A DNA stretch of 64,000 nt from JAAELZ01 sp965237485 (GTDB lineage Bacteria; Pseudomonadota; Gammaproteobacteria; Arenicellales; Poriferihabitantaceae), in contig CBDEFQ010000004.1 in the NCBI GenBank assembly GCA_965237485.1, positions 496,001 through 560,000 of the forward strand. Direction: 5' to 3'. The translations under genes were made by a program, and so were the position numbers. Each line of letters begins with the position of its first letter. The stretch's first letter is position 1. Positions 18,329-28,305 of this stretch are shown piece after piece. Under the pieces are notes generated by a model that was not told the DNA's origin, did no database searches, and was given only the letters and a program-made list of their open reading frames with translations.

Positions 18329-18772
18329 TCAGTAGGTTTTTATTTCTCGAATTTCTAATTTATCAACTTCATCTGGTGATAACGACTCCAACTCATAGTC
18401 GTAACTTTTTTCATGAGCTTCAATGAGGTTCTTAATATAGTATTTAGACCACTCCAATTTGTCATGACAAGTTTCGTAAAATTGAAAATAAAACCCACTA
18501 TCAGTTATTCTTGTCATGCTAGGTAAAAATTTTATACCTCTTTTGTTCTTGATATTGTCTTGAACCATATGTATAGCAATCCAGTCTGCTCCAGTCGTAC
18601 CAAACCCATTTTGGGATTGTGGACTTTTTACTGAAACAATACATTCTTTATAGTTGAGACTATTACTACCGGCCCAAAAAGTTCCTGAGTAGAAAAGAGA
18701 TACGGCTAATAAGCTTACATTGAGTATTATTTTTAGTCGTAATTTAAAGTTCAGATTTCTCATAAGCTTCAT
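18329..18772 (-). CDS. small exported protein at the end of the RHS gene, possible immunity factor
   Basis: This 147-residue protein has an N-terminal hydrophobic stretch (IILNVSLLAVSLFYSGTFWA, ~16-35) that acts as a signal peptide or anchor, then a soluble domain with two cysteines. Its ATG overlaps the RHS stop (18769-18772, ATGA), so it is translationally coupled to the giant gene. In RHS systems the gene directly after the variable tip usually encodes the cognate immunity protein. That is the likeliest role by position only, since no family is recognised. Confidence 0.6.
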   Translation of the reverse strand: MKLMRNLNFKLRLKIILNVSLLAVSLFYSGTFWAGSNSLNYKECIVSVKSPQSQNGFGTTGADWIAIHMVQDNIKNKRGIKFLPSMTRITDSGFYFQFYETCHDKLEWSKYYIKNLIEAHEKSYDYELESLSPDEVDKLEIREIKTY

Positions 18773-21700
18773 CGATATGTTTCACCAAAAACAGTTAAAT
18801 CCATTCCTCCAGTATTATCATTCTTCGCACCCTGTGGCGGTATCCAAACCTCGTGTATGGTTTGCGAATGCCCCCTAGGAATTCCTTCGAAATACGTCGT
18901 ACTTTTATCACCAGGATATAATGACATATGTGAAGCTATATTATATCCTGGAGAATTTTTATAAATTGGAATTTTATTACCATATTCATCTGTTGGGTAT
19001 GAGTTATGTCCATAGGTAATAGCATCGTGCGTTAAAGCCGTCCCAGCTGTTTCAACATAAACGCCTCCATCACTGACAACTGTACAGCCACTAGAACATC
19101 GTTCTCCGTATTCATTTTTAATTAGCTCCTTTCTCTCAGCAGGATGCAAAGCATGATCATTATACTTAACAATAGCATAACTCTGAGCAAACCTCTGAGC
19201 AAAGTTACCCCCAGCCACCTTACTTGAGATACCACCCACAACACCAGCTGCAAATGCTGAATTACCGAGTAGACCTGAGGCATAAGCCCCCGTAGAGATA
19301 AATGCTGAAGCAAAGCCCTTACCAAAGCTACCGCCTTGCAGCTTATTAATCACACCACTGGCTGTACTATGTGCTACCGTTTTCAATACTTTACCCGCTG
19401 TTGACAGCTTTCCAGCAACACTAAACTTGCTATTAATAAAAGCTGTTCCGATTTTATGCGCAATGCCCGCAGACAAACCACCAATAAGCGCCCCTTTTAA
19501 CATGCCCTTTAAACTACCTGTCATTATCAAGCCTGACATGCCACCCGCAATTGCCCCAGCTAACGCAGCACCACCTAATCCTAAACCAGTTGCCGTCGCC
19601 CCAGCAATGGACGCCGCAACAGTTGCACCTCCCGCATAAGACATAATTGCCGATGCCGCATAAGGCGCCACCACCGCCACCACGACCACCGCAATAACTT
19701 TAATATTCTCCTTTATAAACTTAACGACTTTTTTAACGACGTTAATAACCTTTTTTATTACCGCGACTAGCTTTTTAAATAGCTTCTTCAGCGATTTAAA
19801 CAAGCTGCTTAAAAAGTAACCACTCGGATCGTTATACGCCAGTGGGTTATTCAACACATAGCTATAGCGGTTATAACTTTGTAGATTACCCGCAAACTGA
19901 ATATGTGGGTCAGCGCTTAAAAAGCGCCCTATTTTAGGATCATAAACACGGCCTCGCATATGGATTAGTTCTGAATCCGCTAGCATTTTATGACCTGTAT
20001 AGCCTCGATCGGTTAAATTAAGGTCTAGCGTATTGTTGGCTAAATCACTGGATAAATCGCTAGTGCTAATGCCTACTGAGGTCAGCTGTTTGCCAAAGGC
20101 ATCATAATGAAAACGCTCAATGATAAAGCCTTTTTCATCTGTGATTGCAACAATGGAATTGAGATGATCTCGATGCAGATAATTGGTTTTTATATCCGCG
20201 TCTTGTTTGTCTGTAATAACGGCAATGGTGCCGCCGTTAATCGATATATGGTATTTACTCGTGGTTCCATAGGTGTCCGATGTTTTCTCATAACCGTCGC
20301 TAAAATACACCGTGGTGCGCAATCCATTAGGAATCACTTGTGTATCTTTGATTAACTGGCGTTCTGGTCCGTAGAAGTAACCTGTAACGCTGTCGCCCTT
20401 GGTAATGGCAATGGGCTTATTGTATGAAGCGTATTGAATTGCACGTCCATCACCAGAGGTCATATTGCCGTTATGATCATACTGATAGTTAATAGATGCT
20501 TGGCCAACCTGGTCTATGCGGGTAACCGCATGTGGGCTCGCATGGCCGTTGGACTGATGCCCTCCATAGGTATAATGCCCCACATCTGATTTGTAAGTGA
20601 TATTACCTAAAGCATCATACTCGTAAGTAGTTGTCTCAAGCCCTGCAAGCTCATACAAAGCCACGCCGGTGCCGCTCATGCTACTTCGCGTTAGACGATT
20701 TAACTCATCGTATTCAAAGGTTTCAAGCACACCGCTAGTGCTGTGATTGCGCTCAACCAGGTTACCGATAGAATCCCATGTATAAGAATCATTCAATACA
20801 ACACCGTCATTGCCTAATAAGGCATGGTCAAACTCTGATGATGATTCGTTCGCCAATAACTCATTATTATTAGCAATCTTGTCATGGTTAATAGATAACT
20901 GATTGTAGATCGAGCTTTTATCTGTAAGCGTACTGGTAAAGCTGAGATACATATCATCCCAATAGGACTGATCGCCCATATCGGTATACATTTCACTCAT
21001 CTCTGAATTAATTTGAGACAGATATTCATATATCTGTTTACGATCAGCGTTATTGGTTAAACCGTCGCTAGCATTTTGATCTAAGTCAGCAATTTCTAAC
21101 ACGCGCGCTCGATAAACTTTCTCAAGCTCTCTAAGCCTTGTTTTTTCGCCTAAACCTGCTTCGCTGTGCCCTTCAAAGTGTGACGCTAACGTTCCTTGTT
21201 CAGCCAATGTGTGTTTCTCAGCTGCGGCCACATTAAGTAACTGTAAAGGGGTATATAACGCTTTATTTAAACGTCGAAGCTTTTGACTGACATCAGCATG
21301 ACGGCCAAACAAACGTCTATGTCGTTGTGATGCATAAGCATAACCATAAGCAAACGGGTCTGTATTAGCAGTTTCACTCGGGTCAACCACGATACTGTCT
21401 GCATGCGCACCATGCTGATCTGCCAAGCTTTGGTGATAAGCACCTAGGTCTTTATACTCTTGTAAATACTCGGGTGATACCTGACTGACATCCTGCATAT
21501 CGGCTATCAAGTTGGTTTGTACTTGACTCGCCGCCTGATAGCTATCACGCACTGAGCGGTTATAACGCGCCATCAAACTATGCAGCTTGCTGGATAGCAC
21601 CAATACATTACTGGTGTTGGCTTCTACTTGGCTAAAAGTATCCAGCAATTGTTGTGTGCTGGCCAAGGTAGAAGTAGCGACTGTGTAAATTTGTTGATTT

Positions 21701-24700
21701 ACTTGAGCATCAACATTGTGCACATTAAAGTTGATGGTTAAGGCTTGTATCTGCGCTTGTGTGGCTAATTTCAGTGCGGGTGATAAACCAGGGTCGTTAG
21801 GGTCTAAGGTGTCGAGCACTTCTTGTACGGCTGCCTGATCTTCTTGGGCTTGCGCGAAATGAGAAGCACTGCTGGTCTTATCATTATTTAACTGACCGAT
21901 AAACCCATTCACCCTAGCGAGCACCGATGGAAAGGTGTCACTGGTTTGTGTTTCTACTGGATCAACAGCACTATGGGTATAAACACTGCTTAACCTGCCT
22001 GAGTAGTCGCTATAACTTACATCAGTGGTCACATGCTTTCCCTGCATGAATTTAAGTACTTTACCTTCGGCGTCGGCTTCCTCTGCTCGCCAATGTAATA
22101 CACTCTTATGGTCAGTATAGTACTCAAGTATTATATCGGCTTGTTCAGACGCATTTTGGGCCAGGTCTACCGCCTTTTTTACGCGTTGGTCTATTGCTGC
22201 AATCGCCTTCGCTTTCTCATTGGCTGTTGTAACATGGCCACCCGCTTCTTCTGAAGCGTCTTCAACCAGCTCGATGAGCGGTTTAAGTTTTGTATCGTAA
22301 TATTTCTTTGTGCTCTTTGCCCTTGCTTGCGCAGACTTATTGTAAGATTGCGCTTTTTTATAAGCACTGTTGGCTTCCCCTGCGGAATAATTAGCTCTAT
22401 TTGCAGCATCTTGCGCATCCCATGCCAAACTATTAGCCATTGCATACCTTTTCTTTTTGGAATACTTTGGGACTTTCTTGGTATACGAGGGCACTATCCC
22501 TTGGCGATTTTCACTAGCTGGAACTACAATAGTGATGTACTCTGGGTTATCAACTAAGTCTTTAGCTTTTTTCGCATATTCCTCCGCCTTCTTATTCCAT
22601 TTTTCAGATGTTTTTCGCCAGGTATCCCCTTTTTTAGCGTATTTCCTAGCTTTGCTAATAAGCTCGCTTTGTTTACGTATACCCGAGCGGTAACCACCTA
22701 ATCTAGACTGGTAATCTGCTTGATACCCTTCAATTAGGCCATTTAAGCGCGTTATCTCACCATCACTTGCTGTGTAAGCAGTATATAAAGTGGCTCGCTC
22801 ACCTTCCGTATCATCAATCAGTTGTTGTGCTGTTGCAGCTAACGCTTGGGTTTTATCAATTTGGTCCAAGTAACGTTGATATTCAGCCAAGCCATTGCTA
22901 CGGATCTCAAGGGGAAACCCATAATCATTATAGGTTTTACGAACCGTTAAACCCGAAGAATACTTAACATAATCTACGCGATCAGTTGTGCCTATAAAGG
23001 CTGTGGTAATGGTATTGCTCTCACCATCTATTGTCGTCGTTACATCAGTAGAGCGGCCATGTTTATCGTATTTATGGCTGCGAACGTAGCCTTGTCCATC
23101 CCAAACTTGCGCCAGCTTTCCTAGCCCGTTAAGAGCTGTATCATATGTCCACTGAGTGATCCCCTCTGGTTCAGTACGCTTAACAATACGCCCTAAAAGA
23201 TCATATTCCATGGTGACTATTTGGCCTTTCGCATCCTTTTGCCAAATTAATTCTCCTAAGGAATTGTATTTATATTCCCAATCACCTAAATCAGGATCGG
23301 ATTGATTTATTTTTCTACCAAAATAATCATACTTAAGCGTAATTTCGTTGCCTTGGTCATCAATCGTTTTGAGTAAATTACCCGCAGCATCATATTGATA
23401 CCTAATTTCTTTATTTGCTTCATCAACAACTTTTAAGGGTTTACCTGCACCGTTCTTCCAAGTAATTGATTTTTGCCCTACCGGGTTGGTTACAACGGTT
23501 CTATCTGCAAAATAGCTATAGCTAGTCTCATAACCCTCTGATGAGATTATCTTTGATTTACGACCCAGTACATCATATTCAATCGTCGTCCACTTCGGTG
23601 TGTCATCTTTAAAATAGGGCTTTGATGCTTTCCACTTACGGCCAAAGCTATCGTATATCGTATCGACATACACCGAAGTACCATCAAAACCTTGAGTTTG
23701 TTTACGCACCTCACGGTTACGGTTATCATAATAAACCGTTTCTGGCGATTCGCCTTCATTGTCTATAACCGCCAGTAAAAAAGCCGCATTTGTTGGGCAG
23801 GTTGCTTCTCCCAAGCATGACTTAAATACGATTACATTCTTGGCATCATCAACCGCACTCTCGCTGTCGGCTTCGCTGCGTAGATTGGTCGTTTTAATCA
23901 TCCTGCCATGGTCATCATACAGCTTAATTGTCTCGTTACCGTTAACGCTCAAAGTGCGGGTAACTTGTCCAAAATGGGGATGGTATTCAACATAACCCGT
24001 ATGACCCAACTGATTGCTAGTAGAGGCTACAAAACGACCGTCACTGGTGTAAATTGTTGATGAAAATCGGTCAGCCACATCCGAGGCACTGATGGTGGTT
24101 TTAACAATATGGCCGAAATTGTCATACTCGTAAGCTTCGGTAACCGCTTGCGCATTTCCTTGCCCAACCGTCTTATTTTTCAGGCTGCCATCAGCATAAT
24201 AACTATAGCCCGTTGTCATTATATGTGGACTAGAACCCGGTACATTTGATGTGCTCATTACAGACTGCACAAGCCCTAGTAACCAAGAAGACTCATCATT
24301 TTGGTAGGTCGTTTCTGTCGTACGAGTCGTAGTCCCGTTTAGGTCTGTGCTCGCGTTTACCGTACTAATCGGATTACCAAAATTATCGAAACTGGTCGTT
24401 TGGCTACCGGAACTAATCTCGGCGCCATCTAACTCATATTGCTGACTTTGCTTTTGGTCTTGATAAGGAAAAATGGTTTTACCAGCGTACAAGTCTTTGT
24501 AAGCAAAGCGGTTGTCACTCGCAAATAGTACTGTTCCGTTAGGCATTACTTTGCGTAACGATATGGCCGACCCGATAGTGGGCCACTGCTGAGAAAATTG
24601 TGTCTCTAGATTAATTAGTGTTCGGTTATCTGTGGCGACTTTTTTAGCAAACCCCAAATCTCCGCGCCCCGTTAGATTGACTTTTTTACCAAAGTATTGG

Positions 24701-27126
24701 TAATCAGACCGGCCTAAGCTGCCAGACGCATCTGATGACTCTACCGCTGAAACCAATACCATCGGACTAGAAACATCAATGTTTGGATAAGCGCTACCCG
24801 TAGACGGTGTATAAAGATCGCCATAAGTGGTTGGCTTGTATTCAACGACATAACTCGCCCCTAGCCCGTCGGTGAATGACCACGCTGCCTCTGGTAAAGC
24901 ATACCCTCGCTGACCCACGCCTCGAAGATATACTTTAGAAGTAGAACCGCCCTGGCTATATATAAGATCTCCCTGGCCATCGCTGTTCACATCAAACAGG
25001 ATGCCGCGTGCGTAACTGTCTTCTGAGCTATTATCTTGAATAAATGCAGTGGGAAAGATTAGGTCGTTTTGTTCAATCCAGCCATCGCCTTTGTTTTTCC
25101 AAACGCGGTTTACGAACTGACCCGTATCCGTTTTATAAGACAAGCTAAAATCAGGCAGCCCATCATTGTTTAAATCAGCAATAACCCCTTTAGTTTTATT
25201 AATAGACCCTACTTTTTCCCAGAGAATTGCAGGTGCTTGTAGTTCTTCATTTTGTAGCCAACCATTTCCCGTGTTTAGCCAAGTTCTTTGAAGGCGTGTT
25301 CCACCTTCTAAAATGTGCGCTTGAATAATATCAAGTAATCCGTCGCCGTTAATATCTATAGTATTAGCCAAAGACTCAGGCGTGACCTTTGAGTAATCGG
25401 TAGTGATAACCGGCAGATTAAATGTCGTATTAGCCTGCCAGCCTGCTCCTGTATTTAACCAAGTTTGTTTTACCGTATTGCCATTATCCGATTTGTAAGC
25501 GGACACGATATCCACTAACCCATCACCATTAATATCTATGGTTTGGCCTTTCACCGCCCCCTTAGTATAGGCAGTGTAATCAGTTAAGATAATGGGCGGC
25601 GCATACTCAGTGCTTAACTGCCAACCATTAAGTTTATTTATCCAAGTTTGTTTTACCGAACTGCCATCAGCACGTGAAGTAGAAGCGATCAAGTCGGGTA
25701 ATTGATCGCCATTGATGTCGAGCAACTGCGATAACATAACTGGGTTATCTGCATTAGAGATGTCAGATAAAAGGCTGGGTAAGGTTTTTGTTATATCTAA
25801 CTGCCAACCAGAACCCGTATTAATCCATATGCGATTAACAATGCCAGCACTGCTTTGATAAGCCGCTACCCAATCAGGTAAGTTATCCCCGTTAATATCA
25901 ACCAGTTCGCTAATACCCAAGCCATCGGCGCTCAAATTATAATCATACAGGGCACTAGGCGGTGTGTACGCATTACTAATGCTCCACTGGCCAGCATTGT
26001 TCAGGTAGGTTGAAAGTAGTTCTTGGCCACTTTCATTTCGATAAGCCGTTACCCAATCAACGTGCCCATCGTTATTAACGTCGGCATAGGTTCCTCGCAA
26101 TTTTCCCTGAGTAGTGAGTATTGCCTCGGGTAGGTCATCACCCTGACTCCATTGTTCATCGTAGTCATGCCACGAAAATGTAACAGGTGTCAGACAGTCT
26201 TCATTGCCTGCACACTCTGTGACGGTGGTAATTCTCGATTGTTGGCTGACTGGAGATAATTCGTAGGCAATGCGGTAATCTTTAACGATATCATCTGCAA
26301 CAGACGTTGTTATGTTGCTAATTCGTTTGGTCGCGACGTGTTTTTGACCGCGGGAATATCCACGCGATATATCTGGTCTGTTTTCATAAACAAACTCAAC
26401 TTTTAAATTTCCTGTTACGTTCGCACTATCATTCCGTCCATAATGAATCGCTTTGGGTAAAGATTGCTTCGTCGATACTCCATCAACCGTAGTAGGATAA
26501 TCTGCATATTCGTAATCTATTCGATTACCATTTCTATCTTGTAAATAACTAATTGACCAACTAGTCACCGCGCTACTGATAGGGTCCGTCAAACGAGCTG
26601 CTGCGTTGGCACCATATACAACTTCACTACCCCCTCGGCTCTCAACGGTAAATGATACAGGGCTGACCCCGGCGTCTATATGGCCTAGCGCACCATTGGC
26701 CGTAACTCTCTGAAAGGATTCAATTTCTGTATGATAGACCGAGCCAGCAGCGCCATACTGCCCACTTATTAACACTAAGCGTTGACCGTTCATACAAAAA
26801 TGATCATTTTGATCATATTGCACCGGCTTGAAAGCCCCGTCTTGCTCTATAGTAGAACCACATCGCGATATCGAAGATAAGCCTGATAGGTTCGCACCAA
26901 TGCCTAATAACCCATTCCCACCAGTACTATTGTAGGTAATCGCTACTTGCGGAACCACTCCTTGGATACCAGGAGGCATTTCTATACCAACCGAGTAGCT
27001 GCTTTGACCACCGGGTGTTAATTCAAATATACCCGTCGTGGTGCCAACTTGGCTCGCATAGGTCGCACCGAAAAAAAGAGCACTCGCAAAGAAACTTGCT
27101 ATAACCGCTATATATTTATTATTCAT
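18769..27126 (-). CDS. SpvB/RHS repeat giant exported protein (putative polymorphic toxin)
   Basis: The protein has 2785 residues. A signal peptide (1-25) is followed by an SpvB-type N-terminal domain (GIFELTPGGQSSYSVGIEMP, ~30-325), a series of FG-GAP/VCBS-like repeats (DINGDGLVDIVSAYK and relatives, ~345-735), and a TcdB-like middle region (~740-850, GASYVVEYKP, GRGDLGFAKKV). Many YD/RHS repeats follow (~970-1410), then a ~700-residue helical insertion (~1411-2110), then more RHS repeats up to the core end RGRVYDPKIGRFLSADP...YNDPSGYF (~2430). The ~350-residue tip holds a lysine-rich amphipathic segment, a Gly/Ala hydrophobic region and a final ~130-residue domain starting near KYNDHALHPAERKEL. 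By family it is a secreted or surface toxin; the activity of the tip is unknown. Confidence 0.92.
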   Translation of the reverse strand: MNNKYIAVIASFFASALFFGATYASQVGTTTGIFELTPGGQSSYSVGIEMPPGIQGVVPQVAITYNSTGGNGLLGIGANLSGLSSISRCGSTIEQDGAFKPVQYDQNDHFCMNGQRLVLISGQYGAAGSVYHTEIESFQRVTANGALGHIDAGVSPVSFTVESRGGSEVVYGANAAARLTDPISSAVTSWSISYLQDRNGNRIDYEYADYPTTVDGVSTKQSLPKAIHYGRNDSANVTGNLKVEFVYENRPDISRGYSRGQKHVATKRISNITTSVADDIVKDYRIAYELSPVSQQSRITTVTECAGNEDCLTPVTFSWHDYDEQWSQGDDLPEAILTTQGKLRGTYADVNNDGHVDWVTAYRNESGQELLSTYLNNAGQWSISNAYTPPSALYDYNLSADGLGISELVDINGDNLPDWVAAYQSSAGIVNRIWINTGSGWQLDITKTLPSLLSDISNADNPVMLSQLLDINGDQLPDLIASTSRADGSSVKQTWINKLNGWQLSTEYAPPIILTDYTAYTKGAVKGQTIDINGDGLVDIVSAYKSDNGNTVKQTWLNTGAGWQANTTFNLPVITTDYSKVTPESLANTIDINGDGLLDIIQAHILEGGTRLQRTWLNTGNGWLQNEELQAPAILWEKVGSINKTKGVIADLNNDGLPDFSLSYKTDTGQFVNRVWKNKGDGWIEQNDLIFPTAFIQDNSSEDSYARGILFDVNSDGQGDLIYSQGGSTSKVYLRGVGQRGYALPEAAWSFTDGLGASYVVEYKPTTYGDLYTPSTGSAYPNIDVSSPMVLVSAVESSDASGSLGRSDYQYFGKKVNLTGRGDLGFAKKVATDNRTLINLETQFSQQWPTIGSAISLRKVMPNGTVLFASDNRFAYKDLYAGKTIFPYQDQKQSQQYELDGAEISSGSQTTSFDNFGNPISTVNASTDLNGTTTRTTETTYQNDESSWLLGLVQSVMSTSNVPGSSPHIMTTGYSYYADGSLKNKTVGQGNAQAVTEAYEYDNFGHIVKTTISASDVADRFSSTIYTSDGRFVASTSNQLGHTGYVEYHPHFGQVTRTLSVNGNETIKLYDDHGRMIKTTNLRSEADSESAVDDAKNVIVFKSCLGEATCPTNAAFLLAVIDNEGESPETVYYDNRNREVRKQTQGFDGTSVYVDTIYDSFGRKWKASKPYFKDDTPKWTTIEYDVLGRKSKIISSEGYETSYSYFADRTVVTNPVGQKSITWKNGAGKPLKVVDEANKEIRYQYDAAGNLLKTIDDQGNEITLKYDYFGRKINQSDPDLGDWEYKYNSLGELIWQKDAKGQIVTMEYDLLGRIVKRTEPEGITQWTYDTALNGLGKLAQVWDGQGYVRSHKYDKHGRSTDVTTTIDGESNTITTAFIGTTDRVDYVKYSSGLTVRKTYNDYGFPLEIRSNGLAEYQRYLDQIDKTQALAATAQQLIDDTEGERATLYTAYTASDGEITRLNGLIEGYQADYQSRLGGYRSGIRKQSELISKARKYAKKGDTWRKTSEKWNKKAEEYAKKAKDLVDNPEYITIVVPASENRQGIVPSYTKKVPKYSKKKRYAMANSLAWDAQDAANRANYSAGEANSAYKKAQSYNKSAQARAKSTKKYYDTKLKPLIELVEDASEEAGGHVTTANEKAKAIAAIDQRVKKAVDLAQNASEQADIILEYYTDHKSVLHWRAEEADAEGKVLKFMQGKHVTTDVSYSDYSGRLSSVYTHSAVDPVETQTSDTFPSVLARVNGFIGQLNNDKTSSASHFAQAQEDQAAVQEVLDTLDPNDPGLSPALKLATQAQIQALTINFNVHNVDAQVNQQIYTVATSTLASTQQLLDTFSQVEANTSNVLVLSSKLHSLMARYNRSVRDSYQAASQVQTNLIADMQDVSQVSPEYLQEYKDLGAYHQSLADQHGAHADSIVVDPSETANTDPFAYGYAYASQRHRRLFGRHADVSQKLRRLNKALYTPLQLLNVAAAEKHTLAEQGTLASHFEGHSEAGLGEKTRLRELEKVYRARVLEIADLDQNASDGLTNNADRKQIYEYLSQINSEMSEMYTDMGDQSYWDDMYLSFTSTLTDKSSIYNQLSINHDKIANNNELLANESSSEFDHALLGNDGVVLNDSYTWDSIGNLVERNHSTSGVLETFEYDELNRLTRSSMSGTGVALYELAGLETTTYEYDALGNITYKSDVGHYTYGGHQSNGHASPHAVTRIDQVGQASINYQYDHNGNMTSGDGRAIQYASYNKPIAITKGDSVTGYFYGPERQLIKDTQVIPNGLRTTVYFSDGYEKTSDTYGTTSKYHISINGGTIAVITDKQDADIKTNYLHRDHLNSIVAITDEKGFIIERFHYDAFGKQLTSVGISTSDLSSDLANNTLDLNLTDRGYTGHKMLADSELIHMRGRVYDPKIGRFLSADPHIQFAGNLQSYNRYSYVLNNPLAYNDPSGYFLSSLFKSLKKLFKKLVAVIKKVINVVKKVVKFIKENIKVIAVVVVAVVAPYAASAIMSYAGGATVAASIAGATATGLGLGGAALAGAIAGGMSGLIMTGSLKGMLKGALIGGLSAGIAHKIGTAFINSKFSVAGKLSTAGKVLKTVAHSTASGVINKLQGGSFGKGFASAFISTGAYASGLLGNSAFAAGVVGGISSKVAGGNFAQRFAQSYAIVKYNDHALHPAERKELIKNEYGERCSSGCTVVSDGGVYVETAGTALTHDAITYGHNSYPTDEYGNKIPIYKNSPGYNIASHMSLYPGDKSTTYFEGIPRGHSQTIHEVWIPPQGAKNDNTGGMDLTVFGETYR

Positions 27127-27197
27127 TTTTTATTTCCGTTCTGCCTGATTGGATTACAGATATCAATTAGTTTTAATGGCTATAGCTGAATATTTAT

Positions 27198-28241
27198 TTA
27201 TCTTACCGGACTGCCCATGACTTCTACTTCAGCAAGGCTTAAAACCGTTTTATTAGCTGCAAGCTGTATACGAACATAACGTGCCACAGTGTTAGCTGGC
27301 AGATCTAATTTATACGACCCATTAACTGGCCCGGCCACATGAAAATGAGATGCATCTGGTAGCACTAATACATCAGATAATTTTCGTTTATTGATAGGTT
27401 TATCGCTCACTATGACATAAAAATCTTTAAGCCGAGAAGAGCAACAGTCGGTTCGGTTGTAAATGAGTATTTCCTTGAGAGGTGCTTTTGCATCAAGATC
27501 TACCTGCCAGTAAGGTTGATTCGTAATACCAGTATGCGTCACCGAGCCATTAGCAAAATTGCCATCCGTATTCATATCAACCGCTCTTGCGGCATAGCCA
27601 TTATATTTAAGGGTATCCTCTTCTTCACCATGGAGTTCTTCACTCTCCCATTCACCTTCAACTTCAACTTCAACGTCGCCTGCACCGTCTTCAAACTCAT
27701 TATCTAGCGTATCATTTGAGGTGCCAGATTGAACGGTATAACGCCCGATGGCCAGGTTCTCAATATTTTCTTCCACTGTGTCCGTTTGAGTGATTCCCTC
27801 TAACTGAGTGTCATAAGATACGCCCGTAGCAATGGCTGATTCTCGGAACATCGTATAACCATCAAGCCTTGTCACTAAATGATCAATCGACGCTGTTGTG
27901 CTTTCTCTCATTGTTTTATACAAGTTCAACCGCTGAGTGCTGCACTCCGTCATGATCGTTATAACATCACCATAACTCTTAATTAAAGACTGCCCTGTTT
28001 CATCAATTAAAAATTCGTTGGCATAGGTGACAAATGCCGCTTTATCAACTAAATCCCCTTGCCAAATATCTATCATCGAATCTTTGACAATTATCGGTGA
28101 ATAAATACCTTCCCACTTCTTTGGGCAGGCAGATGCAATTTTTTCTTTAACACTTGCAATGTCCGCCTGTGCTATAGCCATATGGCTCCAACATAGCCCT
28201 AAAAATATATACCCTATCTTACGTATCATTGTTTTCCTCAC
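27198..28241 (-). CDS. secreted protein with discoidin (F5/8 type C) domain
   Basis: The 347-residue exported protein has a signal peptide at 1-26 (ending HMAIAQA). Residues ~27-140 form a domain shared with the next upstream gene (ACPKKWE, DIWQ, TECSTQR). An acidic linker (~195-212, rich in E and D) leads to a C-terminal fucolectin/F5-8C-like domain (~215-345: NGYAARAVDMNTDGNFANGS, YWQVDLDAKAPLKEILIYNR, TVARYVRIQL). Such domains bind glycans. It sits 71 bases upstream of the RHS gene on the same strand. The start is the second ATG-like option (MRKTMIRK); MIRK five codons later is also possible. Confidence 0.8.
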   Translation of the reverse strand: MRKTMIRKIGYIFLGLCWSHMAIAQADIASVKEKIASACPKKWEGIYSPIIVKDSMIDIWQGDLVDKAAFVTYANEFLIDETGQSLIKSYGDVITIMTECSTQRLNLYKTMRESTTASIDHLVTRLDGYTMFRESAIATGVSYDTQLEGITQTDTVEENIENLAIGRYTVQSGTSNDTLDNEFEDGAGDVEVEVEGEWESEELHGEEEDTLKYNGYAARAVDMNTDGNFANGSVTHTGITNQPYWQVDLDAKAPLKEILIYNRTDCCSSRLKDFYVIVSDKPINKRKLSDVLVLPDASHFHVAGPVNGSYKLDLPANTVARYVRIQLAANKTVLSLAEVEVMGSPVR

Positions 28242-28305
28242 AGCCTATTATTGAGGTTATATTATTTCCTTGATTCGGCATCAAACTACTTACGCTCAAT
28301 TATTA

